A stretch of DNA of 64,000 bases from an uncultured Paracoccaceae bacterium (GCA_947489705.1 CANLEQ010000017.1:1-64000), one strand, 5' to 3'; shown: positions 30,855 to 39,576, numbered from the stretch's first letter. The notes: generated from the letters alone by a model not told the origin. Made by a program: numbers and translations.

Positions 30855-31286
30855 ATGTCCTATTACGAATACCGCGTCGTCCCTGCCCCGAAAGAGGCGC
30901 CGAAGGCCCGTGGCTTGAAGGGAATTGCCGCGCGCTATGCCCACGGGATGGCCGAGAGGCTGAATTCAGAGGGCCTCGACGGTTGGGAATTCCAACGTTC
31001 CGAGACGATGACGGCGGAATCTCGCCAAGGGATCTTCCGCAGGACGGTCGCGGAACCGGTGACCGTGCTCATCTTCCGCCGCTGGGTCGAGCTCGCCGAG
31101 TTACCGTCCGCCGCGGCGACCGCGCCGGAGACCCCCGAAGAGCTCGGGGCCAAGATTGCGCATTCCGACCGCAACAGCGCGGCGAGAGACGTCGCCGAGC
31201 CCGCATCGCACCACGCCGCGACGCTCAGCGCCCAGCGCCGCCCGCAAGGCGCGCTCCGTCCGGTTCCGGGCCCCGCCCGCGACTAG
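30855..31286 (+). CDS. DUF4177 domain protein
   Basis: This 143-residue protein starts MSYYEYRVVPAPKEAPKARGLKG. It continues LNSEGLDGWEFQRSETM, the DUF4177 pattern of a small alpha/beta domain followed by VTVLIFRR. The C-terminal 60 residues are low complexity (Ala, Pro, Arg). No signal peptide or membrane segment is evident. Function unknown. It converges on bolA with a 4-base overlap. Confidence 0.8.
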   Translation: MSYYEYRVVPAPKEAPKARGLKGIAARYAHGMAERLNSEGLDGWEFQRSETMTAESRQGIFRRTVAEPVTVLIFRRWVELAELPSAAATAPETPEELGAKIAHSDRNSAARDVAEPASHHAATLSAQRRPQGALRPVPGPARD

Positions 31287-31540
31287 GCGTCGACGTCGAG
31301 CGCCAGCGCATGGATCCGGCCGACGAGGTCCGGCCCCAGGGCCGCGTGAACCGCACGGTGTCGCGCGATGCGCGAAGCGCCTTCGAACGCCTCGGCGCGG
31401 ATCAGGACGGAGAAATGGCTTTCGCCACCCGCGGGCGCGCCCGCATGGCCGGCATGGGAGGCGCTGTCATCCTGCACCTCCAGTTCCCGGGGGGCGAACG
31501 CGTCGCGAAGACGCAGGCGGATTTCGTCGATCACCGGCAT
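31283..31540 (-). CDS. BolA family protein
   Basis: This 85-residue protein has the BolA fold: DEIRLRLRDAFAPRELEVQDDS at the N-terminus, SHFSVLIRAEAFEGASRIARHRAVHAALG in the middle. The conserved histidine in the FxGxxRxxRHR segment is the Fe-S partner. BolA proteins work with monothiol glutaredoxins in Fe-S cluster or iron regulation. It lies divergent from the J-domain gene, an arrangement common in related bacteria. Confidence 0.93.
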   Translation of the reverse strand: MPVIDEIRLRLRDAFAPRELEVQDDSASHAGHAGAPAGGESHFSVLIRAEAFEGASRIARHRAVHAALGPDLVGRIHALALDVDA

Positions 31541-31613
31541 TTCGCGCCACTTCCCTCTTCAACTCTGATACACAATGTCTAAACTCTCTCTTCCGCAGTG
31601 GAAAGGAGCCATC

Positions 31614-32252
31614 ATGTCGAAAAGCGACCCCTTCGGATTCGATATCCGGGTGTCTTCGGCCAAGAAGAAAAACCCGCGCGGGAAACGTGGCATGTCGGGC
31701 GCCTTCGAGACGTCGACGCGTGTCTGCGAACATCCCGGCTGCGAGGAGCATGGCCAATACCGGGCGCCGCGTTCGCCCGACCACCTCGATCAATATCTGT
31801 GGTTCTGCAAGGACCACGTGCGCGAATACAATCTCAAGTGGAACTTCTTCAACGGCACGACCGAAGAGGAATTCGACGACCAGATCGCGAACGACCGCGT
31901 CTGGGGCCGGCAGACCAAGCCTTTCGGCAAGCAATCCGACGAGCAGCGCGCCTGGGCCCGGCTGGGGGTCGACGATCCGCATCAGGTGCTGGGCGACAAT
32001 GCGACGCGCAATCCCGGGCGGTCCCAGACCGGCGGGACGACCCGCCGCCTGCCGCCGACCGAACGCCGCGCGATCGAGATACTCGACGCCAAGGATCACT
32101 GGACCAAGGCCGAGATCCGCAAGGCCTACAAGTCGCTGATCAAGGTGCTTCACCCCGACATGAACGGCGGCGACCGCGGCCATGAGGAGCAGCTCGCCGA
32201 AGTGGTCTGGGCGTGGGATCAGATCAAGGACAGCCGCAACTTCACGACGTGA
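31614..32252 (+). CDS. J-domain protein (DnaJ-like)
   Basis: This 212-residue protein carries its J domain at the C-terminus. The HPD motif is at residues 180-182 (KVLHPDMNGGD), preceded by helix II KAEIRKAYKSLIK. It should stimulate an Hsp70 ATPase. The N-terminal part holds cysteines and histidines (RVCEHPGCEEHG, WFCKDHVREYN) that could bind a metal. There is no glycine-rich or canonical zinc-finger region, so it is not DnaJ itself. AAAGGAG precedes ATG 31614; an upstream ATG at 31575 lacks such support. In many relatives this gene sits between bolA and cobS. Confidence 0.88.
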   Translation: MSKSDPFGFDIRVSSAKKKNPRGKRGMSGAFETSTRVCEHPGCEEHGQYRAPRSPDHLDQYLWFCKDHVREYNLKWNFFNGTTEEEFDDQIANDRVWGRQTKPFGKQSDEQRAWARLGVDDPHQVLGDNATRNPGRSQTGGTTRRLPPTERRAIEILDAKDHWTKAEIRKAYKSLIKVLHPDMNGGDRGHEEQLAEVVWAWDQIKDSRNFTT

Positions 32253-32300
32253 GGTGACCGCCCTCCGGTCCCGAAGGGCGGCGCCATCGCGAGGACGGCA

Positions 32301-32792
32301 TCACCCGACGATCGGTTCGCCCTCGCCGGCAGGACGGAAGACCAGCGACACGCCGTTGAGGCAATGGCGCTTGCCGGTCGGCGGGGGCCCGTCGTCGAAG
32401 ACATGGCCGAGATGCGATCCGCACCGGTCGCAATGCACCTCGGTGCGGGTGCCGAACCAGCCCGGATCGGGCTTGGTCGCGACCGCGTCTTCCAGCGGCG
32501 CGTAGAAGGACGGCCATCCGGTGCCGGATTCGAACTTGGTCTCGCTGGGATAGAGGGCCTGGTCGCATCCCTTGCAGTGAAAGAGGCCCTCGGCCTTGAC
32601 GTCGTTGAGACGCGAGGTGAAGGCGCGCTCCGTCCCCTCCTCCCGCATGACCTCGTATTCCAGATCGCTGAGCATCTCCTTCCATTCCGAAGGCGTGCGC
32701 GTGACCTCGAAACTCGCGGAATTCTGCGCGGCAAACGCGGCCGGCGACAGGGTCGCAGCGGCGCAACCGGCCAGAAAGTGTCGTCGTCTCAT
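32301..32792 (-). CDS. msrB: peptide-methionine (R)-S-oxide reductase, exported
   Basis: This 163-residue MsrB reduces methionine-R-sulfoxide in damaged proteins. Zinc ligands are Cys73/Cys76 (CKGC) and Cys121/Cys124 (CDRC). Cys144 in KRHCLNGVSL is the catalytic residue, followed by NGV where many homologues have NSA. The N-terminus MRRRHFLAGCAAATLSPAAFA is a likely Tat signal, placing the enzyme in the periplasm. GGAG is 8 bases before the ATG. It lies 81 bases after the anti-sigma gene on the same strand and may be cotranscribed. Confidence 0.92.
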   Translation of the reverse strand: MRRRHFLAGCAAATLSPAAFAAQNSASFEVTRTPSEWKEMLSDLEYEVMREEGTERAFTSRLNDVKAEGLFHCKGCDQALYPSETKFESGTGWPSFYAPLEDAVATKPDPGWFGTRTEVHCDRCGSHLGHVFDDGPPPTGKRHCLNGVSLVFRPAGEGEPIVG

Positions 32793-32873
32793 GATTCGCT
32801 CCCGAAAATTTCCCAAGGCGTATAACACGGAATGTGACGCCTTCCCGGCCCATCGCAAGAGTTTGATCGCGGA

Positions 32874-33596
32874 TCAGATCTCCTCGACCTCGCCGATCGC
32901 CAGCACGTCGCCGGTCGGTCCCGCCTCGGGCGAGCCGCCCGGCGGTTCCTCGGAAATCTCCAGCAGCCCGCCCGGCACGCCGGCGGCGCTTTCCGGCGAC
33001 AGCGGAACGGCGACCTCGCTCTCCCCCGGCAGGAGCCCGAGCGAGAGCGGTGCATCCGCGCCTTCGGGCAGCAGCCAGAGCTGGAGCACGCGGCCCGCCG
33101 GCGGCTCGACCGACAGCCCGCTCAGGCGCAGCACGTCGCCGCGAGGATCGAACCGCGCCTGCACCGCGAGGCTACCGTCATCCGCGGCGAGATCGGCGAC
33201 ATAGGACGGACCGCTATAGGGCGGCTCGACCATCGGCAGGAAGACGGCGAGCAGGACGGCGGCCGCCGCCGCGACGAGCGCGCCGCCCAGCATCCCGCGC
33301 AACATCTGCGCGAGCGAGACCCCCCCGCGACGGCGCGGTGCCGCCCGTTCGCCCGCGGCGAAGTGTGCGAGCGCCGCGCGGATATGCGCGGGGGGTGCAA
33401 CGGGATCGACATCCTCGGCGATCGGCACCAACCGTTCGGCCCAGGCATCGACCCGCCCGCGCAGCGCGCCCTCGACATCGAGGCGATCCTCGAATCGCGT
33501 CCGTTCCACCGCGCCCAGCAGATGGAGCACGTATTCCGCGGCGAGCGCGTCGTCGGACGGGTCCTGCCCGTCCGGATCAGGAAGATCACTGCTCAT
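32874..33596 (-). CDS. anti-sigma factor (RskA-like)
   Basis: This 240-residue protein has a cytosolic N-terminal region (DALAAEYVLHLLGAVERTRFEDRL, the sigma-binding helix pattern) and one membrane helix (about residues 103-121). A periplasmic C-terminal domain (residues 130-240) follows, with LQLWLLPEGADAPLSLGLL typical of the RskA/anti-sigma K family. Its ATG overlaps the sigma factor stop (ATGA), so the two are made in step. It probably holds the sigma factor at the membrane until an envelope signal releases it. No ZAS zinc motif is present. Confidence 0.88.
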   Translation of the reverse strand: MSSDLPDPDGQDPSDDALAAEYVLHLLGAVERTRFEDRLDVEGALRGRVDAWAERLVPIAEDVDPVAPPAHIRAALAHFAAGERAAPRRRGGVSLAQMLRGMLGGALVAAAAAVLLAVFLPMVEPPYSGPSYVADLAADDGSLAVQARFDPRGDVLRLSGLSVEPPAGRVLQLWLLPEGADAPLSLGLLPGESEVAVPLSPESAAGVPGGLLEISEEPPGGSPEAGPTGDVLAIGEVEEI

Positions 33597-34138
33597 ACGC
33601 TCAGGCACTCTTTCAGCTTCTGCAGGCTCCGCCGGAGCCAGGTTCTCATCGTGTTCAACGGCACGCCGTACTTGCTGGCCAGATCCTGATAGGACAGGCC
33701 GTTCAGATACGCCCCGCAGACGGCATCGGCGCGGTCCGGCTGCAACTCGGCAAGACACGCGGCGATGCGTTTCGCCTCCGACGACGCGATGGCCGAGGCC
33801 TCCGGCGACGGCGCGGCGTCGGGCACCCGTTCCAGCGCCTCGGAATCCTCGGTCTGGACCTTTCTGGTCCTCAGACGATCGATCGCCGCGTTCCGCGCCA
33901 CGGTGATCAGCCAGGTCATCGGGCTCAACCCGTTGGCCCTGTAGCGCCCGGCATTGCGCCAGATCTTGACGAAGACCTCCTGCAGGACGTCCTCCGCATC
34001 GGCCTTGTTGTTGAGAATACGAAGGCAGATGCCGAAGAGTTTCGCGCTCGTCGCATCATAGAGCGACAGGAAGGCCCGCTGATCGCCCTGCGCGACATCG
34101 AGGATCAGTCCCTCGATATCCCTTATCGTCGTGACCAC
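33593..34138 (-). CDS. ECF RNA polymerase sigma factor
   Basis: This 181-residue sigma-70 family factor has region 2 (AFLSLYDATSAKLFGICLRIL to DAEDVLQEVFVKIWRNAGRY) and region 4 (LAELQPDRADAVCGAYLNGLSYQDLASKYGVPLNTMRTWLRRSLQKLKEC). There is no region 1.1 or 3. The start appears to be GTG at 34138, with a G-rich AAGGTGGGGG upstream; no ATG is available nearby. It is first in a sigma/anti-sigma pair with msrB downstream, divergent from cobS across 190 bases. Confidence 0.9.
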   Translation of the reverse strand: MVTTIRDIEGLILDVAQGDQRAFLSLYDATSAKLFGICLRILNNKADAEDVLQEVFVKIWRNAGRYRANGLSPMTWLITVARNAAIDRLRTRKVQTEDSEALERVPDAAPSPEASAIASSEAKRIAACLAELQPDRADAVCGAYLNGLSYQDLASKYGVPLNTMRTWLRRSLQKLKECLSV

Positions 34139-34328
34139 GTTCGCCGCCCCCACCTTCGTCCGTCGCGGCGAATAGAACAAATCGAATGCGCCAAGGCCAG
34201 CGCCAAAGCACCCGTCCCGGCCTTTCCCTTGCGCCGATGAACGATATGTTGCACCACGCGCAAACAGACGCACCGCCCGTTCCAGCCACGGGGGCAGCGC
34301 GCGGATCCCGACGGAAGGAAGATGTGAG

Positions 34329-35315
34329 ATGGCCGACGGCAGCATGGATATCGAGGCGCAACCAAATGTCGAAGTTTCGGTGCGCGATGTCTTCGGCATC
34401 GACAGCGACATGAAGGTACAGGCCTTCGAGGAACGCTCGGCGCGCGTGCCCGAGATCGACAGCACCTATCGCTTCGATCCCGACACGACGCTCGCCATCC
34501 TCGCGGGTTTCCAGTTCAACCGCCGCGTCATGATCCAGGGCTATCACGGCACGGGCAAGTCCACCCATATCGAACAGGTGGCGGCCCGCCTCAACTGGCC
34601 CTGCGTGCGAGTGAACCTCGACAGCCACATCTCCCGTATCGACCTGATCGGCAAGGACGCGATCAAGCTCAAGGACGGCGTGCAGGTCACCGAGTTCCAG
34701 GAGGGCATCCTGCCCTGGGCGCTGAGAAACCCCACCGCGATCGTCTTCGACGAATACGATGCCGGCCGCGCCGACGTGATGTTCGTGATCCAGCGCGTGC
34801 TCGAGGTCGACGGCAAGCTGACCCTGCTCGACCAGAACAAGGTGCTGACGCCACACCCCTATTTCCGCCTGTTCGCCACGGCCAACACGGTGGGCCTCGG
34901 CGATACGACCGGCCTCTATCACGGCACGCAGCAGATCAACCAGGGCCAGATGGACCGTTGGTCGCTGGTGGCGACCCTCAACTATCTCGACCACGATGCC
35001 GAAGCCGAGATCGTGGTGTCGAAGCTTCCGGGCTACGGCAACGATGCGGGCCGCCGCACGATCGGTCAGATGGTCACGGTCGCCGACATGACGCGGACCG
35101 CCTTCATGAACGGCGATCTGAGCACGGTGATGTCGCCCCGGACGGTCATTGCCTGGGCACAGAACGCCAACATCTTCGGCGATGTCGGCTACGCGTTCCG
35201 CCTCTCCTTCCTCAACAAGTGCGACGAGCTCGAGCGCGAGACGGTAGCCGAATTCTATCAGCGGTGCTTCGACGAGGAACTGCCCGAAAGCGCCGCGAGC
35301 CTGTCGCTCGGCTGA
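34329..35315 (+). CDS. cobS: cobaltochelatase subunit CobS
   Basis: This 328-residue AAA+ ATPase is a subunit of the aerobic cobaltochelatase (CobN-CobS-CobT) that inserts cobalt into hydrogenobyrinic acid diamide. Walker A is GYHGTGKST (residues 71-79), Walker B AIVFDEYD (137-144). The ends, [30 protein letters not shown] and [16 protein letters not shown], match CobS. The usual partner gene cobT does not follow: the next gene is convergent. I see no cobalamin riboswitch in the 190-base upstream gap. Confidence 0.96.
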   Translation: MADGSMDIEAQPNVEVSVRDVFGIDSDMKVQAFEERSARVPEIDSTYRFDPDTTLAILAGFQFNRRVMIQGYHGTGKSTHIEQVAARLNWPCVRVNLDSHISRIDLIGKDAIKLKDGVQVTEFQEGILPWALRNPTAIVFDEYDAGRADVMFVIQRVLEVDGKLTLLDQNKVLTPHPYFRLFATANTVGLGDTTGLYHGTQQINQGQMDRWSLVATLNYLDHDAEAEIVVSKLPGYGNDAGRRTIGQMVTVADMTRTAFMNGDLSTVMSPRTVIAWAQNANIFGDVGYAFRLSFLNKCDELERETVAEFYQRCFDEELPESAASLSLG

Positions 35316-35348
35316 TCTCGGCGGTCTCCCCTCCGCCGAGAGGGCGCG

Positions 35349-36266
35349 TCACGCGGCTTCGGCCACCGCCCTTTCGCCCAGTGCCATGATCGCCTGGCGC
35401 GACGAGGCAACGGCGATGAATCGCGCGTTGTGGCAGAACTTCGCGCCCGCCACGCCCGAAGCTTTCTCGAGTGCGTCATCGGTCAGACCGGCCCATGCCG
35501 CCGGAAGGTCGGCACGGGAGTCGAACGTGTCGCCCCCCTTGCGGATCGTGGTCAACGCCCAGTCGTCGTCGCGCGGATGGATGACGAAGAGAAGGTGATC
35601 GGCCCCCGCCTTCTCGACGGCCGCCCGGAACGGCATCCCCATCGGCAATTCGAGGATCGGTGACGCGCCTGCCGCCTCGATCGCGGCCATCACCATCGCC
35701 TCGGCCCGGCGCTTGGCGGCCTTGTCGGCAACCGCGGCCTCGACTAAGGCGCGCGCGACGCCGAGCGCGGCGGCGAAGGCCCGGTCGTCGGCATCCGCCC
35801 CCCGCGCGTCGAAGGCGGGCTTCAGCGTTTCCAGCAGCACCGGCAGCGTCAGCCCGGCCAGGGGGCCCGCCACGGACGGCTCGAGCGCGCCGTTATCCAT
35901 GAGGTCGACGGGCAGGACGAAGCTTCGGTCGACCTCGCGATGGATCTCCTCCACGTCGCTCTCGGGCACGGCGAGCGCGCGCAGGTAGTCGTGCCCGTAA
36001 TGCCGCCAGACGAGCCCGAAGGAACTCAGGGGCTGGCCGTCCCCGCGCAGCGGGTTCGGGCGTTGGTGATGGTCGAAGATCCGGCTTTCGGCATCATAGG
36101 CGCGGCCGACATCGTAGACGATCCTGCCCGGGGCCGGCGCGATCCACGCCGCATCGCGCGAGCGAACCAGCGTCGCCTCGGGAAAGAGCCGCGTCAGGAT
36201 CACCGAGGACAGAAGCTCGTCCGCGTGGAAGCCCCCGGAATGCGTGACGAGATGCGTGATGCTCAT
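35349..36266 (-). CDS. MYG1 family protein
   Basis: This protein of about 305 residues belongs to the MYG1/GAMM1 family, a DHH-like phosphoesterase fold whose eukaryotic members are RNA exonucleases. The opening ITHLVTHSGGFHADELLSSVILTRLFP and RIFDHHQRPN carry the metal-binding His and Asp residues. The C-terminus ends in GAKFCHNARFIAVASSRQAIMALG. An alternative ATG at 36287 adds seven residues; neither has an ideal ribosome-binding site. A 272-base stretch upstream of it, towards hemN, shows no gene I can support. Confidence 0.88.
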   Translation of the reverse strand: MSITHLVTHSGGFHADELLSSVILTRLFPEATLVRSRDAAWIAPAPGRIVYDVGRAYDAESRIFDHHQRPNPLRGDGQPLSSFGLVWRHYGHDYLRALAVPESDVEEIHREVDRSFVLPVDLMDNGALEPSVAGPLAGLTLPVLLETLKPAFDARGADADDRAFAAALGVARALVEAAVADKAAKRRAEAMVMAAIEAAGASPILELPMGMPFRAAVEKAGADHLLFVIHPRDDDWALTTIRKGGDTFDSRADLPAAWAGLTDDALEKASGVAGAKFCHNARFIAVASSRQAIMALGERAVAEAA

Positions 36267-36538
36267 GGTGCTTTTCTCCCGGTCCATGAAAGCGGCCTAC
36301 AGGAGAGAGGTAAACCGGAGCTTCCGCCCGATGCGATCCGCCCGCGCTCCGTATTCGGGATCACGTCGGCGCAAGGGTCAAATCCATGCCCTCATTTCGA
36401 ACACGCGGCGCGGCGTCAAGAGCCCTCGGGGACCACCCGCCCGATCCGCGAAACCCTTGGGAGGCGCGGATGGCCTTCGGCCACCCGGCCCCGCGCGATC
36501 TTCGCGTCGCGCAGCCTGGCATTCCGATGTCCGTGGTG

Positions 36539-37867
36539 TCAGCTCGCTTGGCTGTAGAGCCCCGTCGACTGTCCCGGATTTGCGGAGGTCGCGAGCGCAT
36601 GGGCGAGCAGGCGCGCGGCGCGGCGGTCGCGCAGGCGCAGAACGCTGCCGTCGATCCGGCCGACTTCGGGGAACCGGGTGACAAAGTCGCGGGCGGACGC
36701 GGCAAGGGGGGCGCGTTCCTGCGCAAGATCCACGTCCTCGCAGCACATCAGCCGTTCGATGAGACGGGCGATCCGCTTTTCGCCCGGCGTCAGGGCGATT
36801 CCGCGCGCTGCGGGAACCTCGCCTGCCGCCACCCGACGTTGCCACGCATCCGTCGCCGCCGCGTTCTGCACATAGCCCTGGCGGAAACGCGACACCGCGG
36901 AGGGCCCCAAACCGACCAGAGTGGCGGACCGGTCCGTCGTATAGCCCTGGAAGTTGCGGCGGAGCGACGCCGTGCGGGCTGCCTCGGCAAGCGGGTCGTC
37001 CGGGCGAGCAAAGTGGTCGATCCCGACCGGCAGGTATCCCGCATCCGTCAGCATGCCGCGCGCCATCTCCGCAAGGTCGAGCCGTGCGTCGGGGCACGGC
37101 AGCGCGGCTTCCTCGATCAGCTTCTGGCGCCGCGCGACCCAGGGGACATGAGCGTAGCCGTATAGCGCAAGGCGATCGGGGCCGATCTCGATCACGCGAT
37201 CGAGCGTGCGCTTCAGGCGGGCCCGGGTCTGGTGCGGCAACCCGTAGAGGAGGTCGAAATTGATACTGGCGATCCCCCGGTCGCGCAGGGCGGTGACGGT
37301 GTCCTCGGTGATCCGTGCGGATTGCTGTCGGCCGATGGCGGATTGCACGATCGGATCGAAATCCTGCACCCCGACCGAGGCCCGCGTCATACCCAGCGCG
37401 ATCAGCGCGTCGATCCTGGCGGTGTCGCATTCCGTCGGATCGATCTCCACGGCGATCTCGGCCCCGGCGAGGTCGAACCGGGTCCGGACCAGCGCTGCAA
37501 GCCGGGCGATCCTCTCGGGGCTCAGCAGGGTTGGGGTGCCGCCGCCGAGATGCAGGGCCGAGACGGCGATCTCGTCGGGCAGATGGGACCGCGTCAGCGC
37601 AATCTCGGCCTCGAGATGGTCGAGATAGCGGTCGAGCGGCGTATCGCTGCGCGTCCCTTGGGTCCGGCAGGCGCAGAACCAGCAGAGCCTGCGGCAAAAC
37701 GGCACGTGGATATAGAGGGAAACGGCGTCGCCCGGCGGAACGGCGGCCAGCCAACCGGCCTTCTCGGCCGCGCCGACCGCCTCGGTGAAACGGTCGGCGG
37801 TCGGATAGCTGGTATAGCGCGGGACCCGTGCCGTCAGCAGGGCGGTTCTGAGAGGATCATCTGTCAT
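36539..37867 (-). CDS. hemN: oxygen-independent coproporphyrinogen III oxidase
   Basis: This 442-residue radical SAM enzyme converts coproporphyrinogen III to protoporphyrinogen IX without oxygen. The SAM cluster cysteines are Cys58, Cys62 and Cys65 in VPFCRRLCWFCAC; GGGTPTLL (SAM binding) follows. YTSYPTADRF near the N-terminus is specific to true HemN rather than HemW. A perfect FNR box lies 34 bases upstream of the start, shared with the divergent fnrL gene, consistent with induction at low oxygen. Confidence 0.95.
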   Translation of the reverse strand: MTDDPLRTALLTARVPRYTSYPTADRFTEAVGAAEKAGWLAAVPPGDAVSLYIHVPFCRRLCWFCACRTQGTRSDTPLDRYLDHLEAEIALTRSHLPDEIAVSALHLGGGTPTLLSPERIARLAALVRTRFDLAGAEIAVEIDPTECDTARIDALIALGMTRASVGVQDFDPIVQSAIGRQQSARITEDTVTALRDRGIASINFDLLYGLPHQTRARLKRTLDRVIEIGPDRLALYGYAHVPWVARRQKLIEEAALPCPDARLDLAEMARGMLTDAGYLPVGIDHFARPDDPLAEAARTASLRRNFQGYTTDRSATLVGLGPSAVSRFRQGYVQNAAATDAWQRRVAAGEVPAARGIALTPGEKRIARLIERLMCCEDVDLAQERAPLAASARDFVTRFPEVGRIDGSVLRLRDRRAARLLAHALATSANPGQSTGLYSQAS

Positions 37868-37901
37868 GGACGCATGATTTACCGCAATCGGGCGAGCCTC
37901 A

Positions 37902-37915
37902 TTGATCAAGATCAA
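37902..37915. promoter_or_regulatory. FNR-type box (perfect) between hemN and fnrL
   Basis: TTGAT-CAAG-ATCAA matches the FNR/FnrL consensus TTGAT-N4-ATCAA exactly. It is centred about 41 bases before the hemN start and about 18 bases before the fnrL ATG. It could activate hemN and, lying over the fnrL start region, repress or autoregulate fnrL. Confidence 0.9.
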
Positions 37916-37926
37916 TCGCGCGAATA

Positions 37927-38667
37927 ATGTGCCGCATGTCCAGGTTTTCCCCCATCGTCTCCTGTTCCGAATGCCCGATCCGCCACAGCGCGGTCTGCGC
38001 CGAATGCGACCCCGACGAGCTCGCCCGGCTATCGGCCATCAAGAGCTACCGAAGCTTTCCCGCTGGAACCATGCTTGCGGAGGCCGGCGAGCGGCTGACG
38101 CATTTCTCCTCCATCCTGTCGGGCTGCGCGAGCATGTCGCGCACGCTCGAGGATGGACGCCGGCAGAATGTGGGGCTGCTTCTGCCCTCCGATTACCTCG
38201 GTCGACCGGGGCGTGCGGAATCGGCCTTCGACGTCGAGGCGGTGAGCGACGTGACCGTCTGCCGCTTCGAGCGCGCGGCGTTCGAGGCGCTTTTGCGCGA
38301 CACGCCCCATGTCGCGTCCCGGTTACTGACGATGACGCTCGACGAGCTGGATGCGGCGCGCGACTGGGCGGTCGTGCTGGGCCGGATGACGGCGCGCGAA
38401 AAGGTCGCGGCCTTCCTCGTGAGCCTCGTCCGGCGCCAGGGGGGCGTGGCCCGTCCCGGCCGCGGATCGCTGCTGCATCTGCCGCTGTCGCGCGAGGCGA
38501 TCGCCGATCACCTGGGACTGACCATCGAGACGACGAGCCGCCAGATCACCGCCCTGCGCAAGGACGGTCTCATCGAGCTCTTGTCCAACCGCGAGATCCG
38601 CATTGCGGATTTCGGCGCGCTGGCCATGGAGGCGGGCGACGACGGGGATGGCGGCCCCATCGTCTGA
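37927..38667 (+). CDS. fnrL: FnrL-type oxygen-responsive transcription regulator
   Basis: This 246-residue Crp/Fnr-family protein senses oxygen through a [4Fe-4S] cluster. The N-terminal cysteines Cys13, Cys16, Cys24 and Cys27 (CSECPIRHSAVCAEC) are the likely ligands. A cyclic-nucleotide-like beta roll follows. The C-terminal helix-turn-helix IADHLGLTIETTSRQITALRKDG has the ETxSR core that recognises TTGAT. An ATG at 37936 is an alternative start; neither has a good ribosome-binding site. It sits between hemN and the cbb3 genes, whose boxes it should bind. Confidence 0.95.
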   Translation: MCRMSRFSPIVSCSECPIRHSAVCAECDPDELARLSAIKSYRSFPAGTMLAEAGERLTHFSSILSGCASMSRTLEDGRRQNVGLLLPSDYLGRPGRAESAFDVEAVSDVTVCRFERAAFEALLRDTPHVASRLLTMTLDELDAARDWAVVLGRMTAREKVAAFLVSLVRRQGGVARPGRGSLLHLPLSREAIADHLGLTIETTSRQITALRKDGLIELLSNREIRIADFGALAMEAGDDGDGGPIV

Positions 38668-38671
38668 GCCG

Positions 38672-39484
38672 TCAGCGCGCGAGCAGAAGCGGCACCGGCA
38701 CCGCGTCGAGCATCATGCGGGTGACGCCGCCGAGCAGGACCTCCCGCAGGCGGCGATGGCCGTATGCGCCCATGACCAGCAGGTCCGCATTGCGGTCTTG
38801 CACATGCTCGGCAAGCGCATCCGCGATCCGTTTGCCGCTGCGCGGCCGGGTCGAGACGTCCACCTCGATCCCGTGGCGATCCAGCATCACCGCGAGGTCG
38901 TGACCGCTGGTGCCGCTGTCGGGATCGACGGTCACGATCTCGATCGATCCGGCCTCTCCGAGGATCGGCAGGGCGGCCCTTACCGCGGCGAGCGCCACGT
39001 CGCTGCCGTCCCACGCCAGCGCGACGCGCTCGAACGCGGCGTCCGTGGGGCCGGGCGCGAGCAGGATGGGCACCCGGGTATGATAGAGTAACGCCTCGGT
39101 CACGCCCTGCATCAGCGGATCGAGCCCGCTCCCCGAGGCATGGAGAATGGCCAGATCGGAAAAGCGATGCGTCGCGGCGATCTGGCGCGCGAAGTCGCTT
39201 GGATAACGGATCGGAGACATGAGGCCCCAGCCGAACGCCTCGCCGGTCAGGCGTTTTTCCACGCGCGCCTCAATCGCCTTGATCTCCTCCGCCGTCTCCT
39301 CGGCCAGGATCGCGGCCGTCGCGGCGATCTCGGGCGCGAGGATGGCCGGCATGTCGATCTGCCGATCGCTGAGGCAGCAGACATCGAGATGCGCGGACCA
39401 GCGGCGCGCGCAGGCGATGGCCGTTTCCAATGCGTCGCGGTCGCCCTCGGGCACCGCGACTGTCGAGAGCGTCTTGAGGGGCAT
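38672..39484 (-). CDS. universal stress protein with two Usp domains
   Basis: This 270-residue protein holds two UspA-like domains in tandem (about 1-145 and 150-270). The second ends GAYGHRRLREVLLGGVTRMML, the G-2x-G-9x-G-type ATP-binding loop; the first has a degenerate loop (HASGSGLDPLMQGVTEALL). AGGAGA precedes the ATG. Two FNR boxes lie in the divergent gap with ccoN, so it is probably induced at low oxygen together with the oxidase. It converges closely on fnrL. Confidence 0.93.
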   Translation of the reverse strand: MPLKTLSTVAVPEGDRDALETAIACARRWSAHLDVCCLSDRQIDMPAILAPEIAATAAILAEETAEEIKAIEARVEKRLTGEAFGWGLMSPIRYPSDFARQIAATHRFSDLAILHASGSGLDPLMQGVTEALLYHTRVPILLAPGPTDAAFERVALAWDGSDVALAAVRAALPILGEAGSIEIVTVDPDSGTSGHDLAVMLDRHGIEVDVSTRPRSGKRIADALAEHVQDRNADLLVMGAYGHRRLREVLLGGVTRMMLDAVPVPLLLAR

Positions 39485-39540
39485 GTCCGTCTCCTTTTCT
39501 GGCTGCCCCCGGACTCTGACAGCAGCCGCCGGGCGCCGCC

Positions 39541-39554
39541 TTGATGCCGATCAA
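39541..39554. promoter_or_regulatory. FNR-type box (perfect) between usp and ccoN
   Basis: TTGAT-GCCG-ATCAA is an exact consensus match. It is centred about 63 bases from the usp start and about 85 bases before ccoN, so it is well placed to serve usp. Confidence 0.88.
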
Positions 39555-39562
39555 TTCGCCGC

Positions 39563-39576
39563 TTGATCCATGTCAA
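39563..39576. promoter_or_regulatory. FNR-type box (one mismatch) before ccoN
   Basis: TTGAT-CCAT-GTCAA differs from consensus at one position. It is centred about 63 bases before the ccoN start and is therefore the more likely activating site for ccoNOQP. The same half-site GTCAA occurs in the box before ccoG. Confidence 0.8.

Noticed and set aside
34139-34328. Cobalamin riboswitch or a clear ECF autoregulatory promoter between sigma factor and cobS
   Set aside because: No B12-box-like sequence was seen. A GGAAC at 34279-34283 on the minus strand has no -10 element at good spacing.
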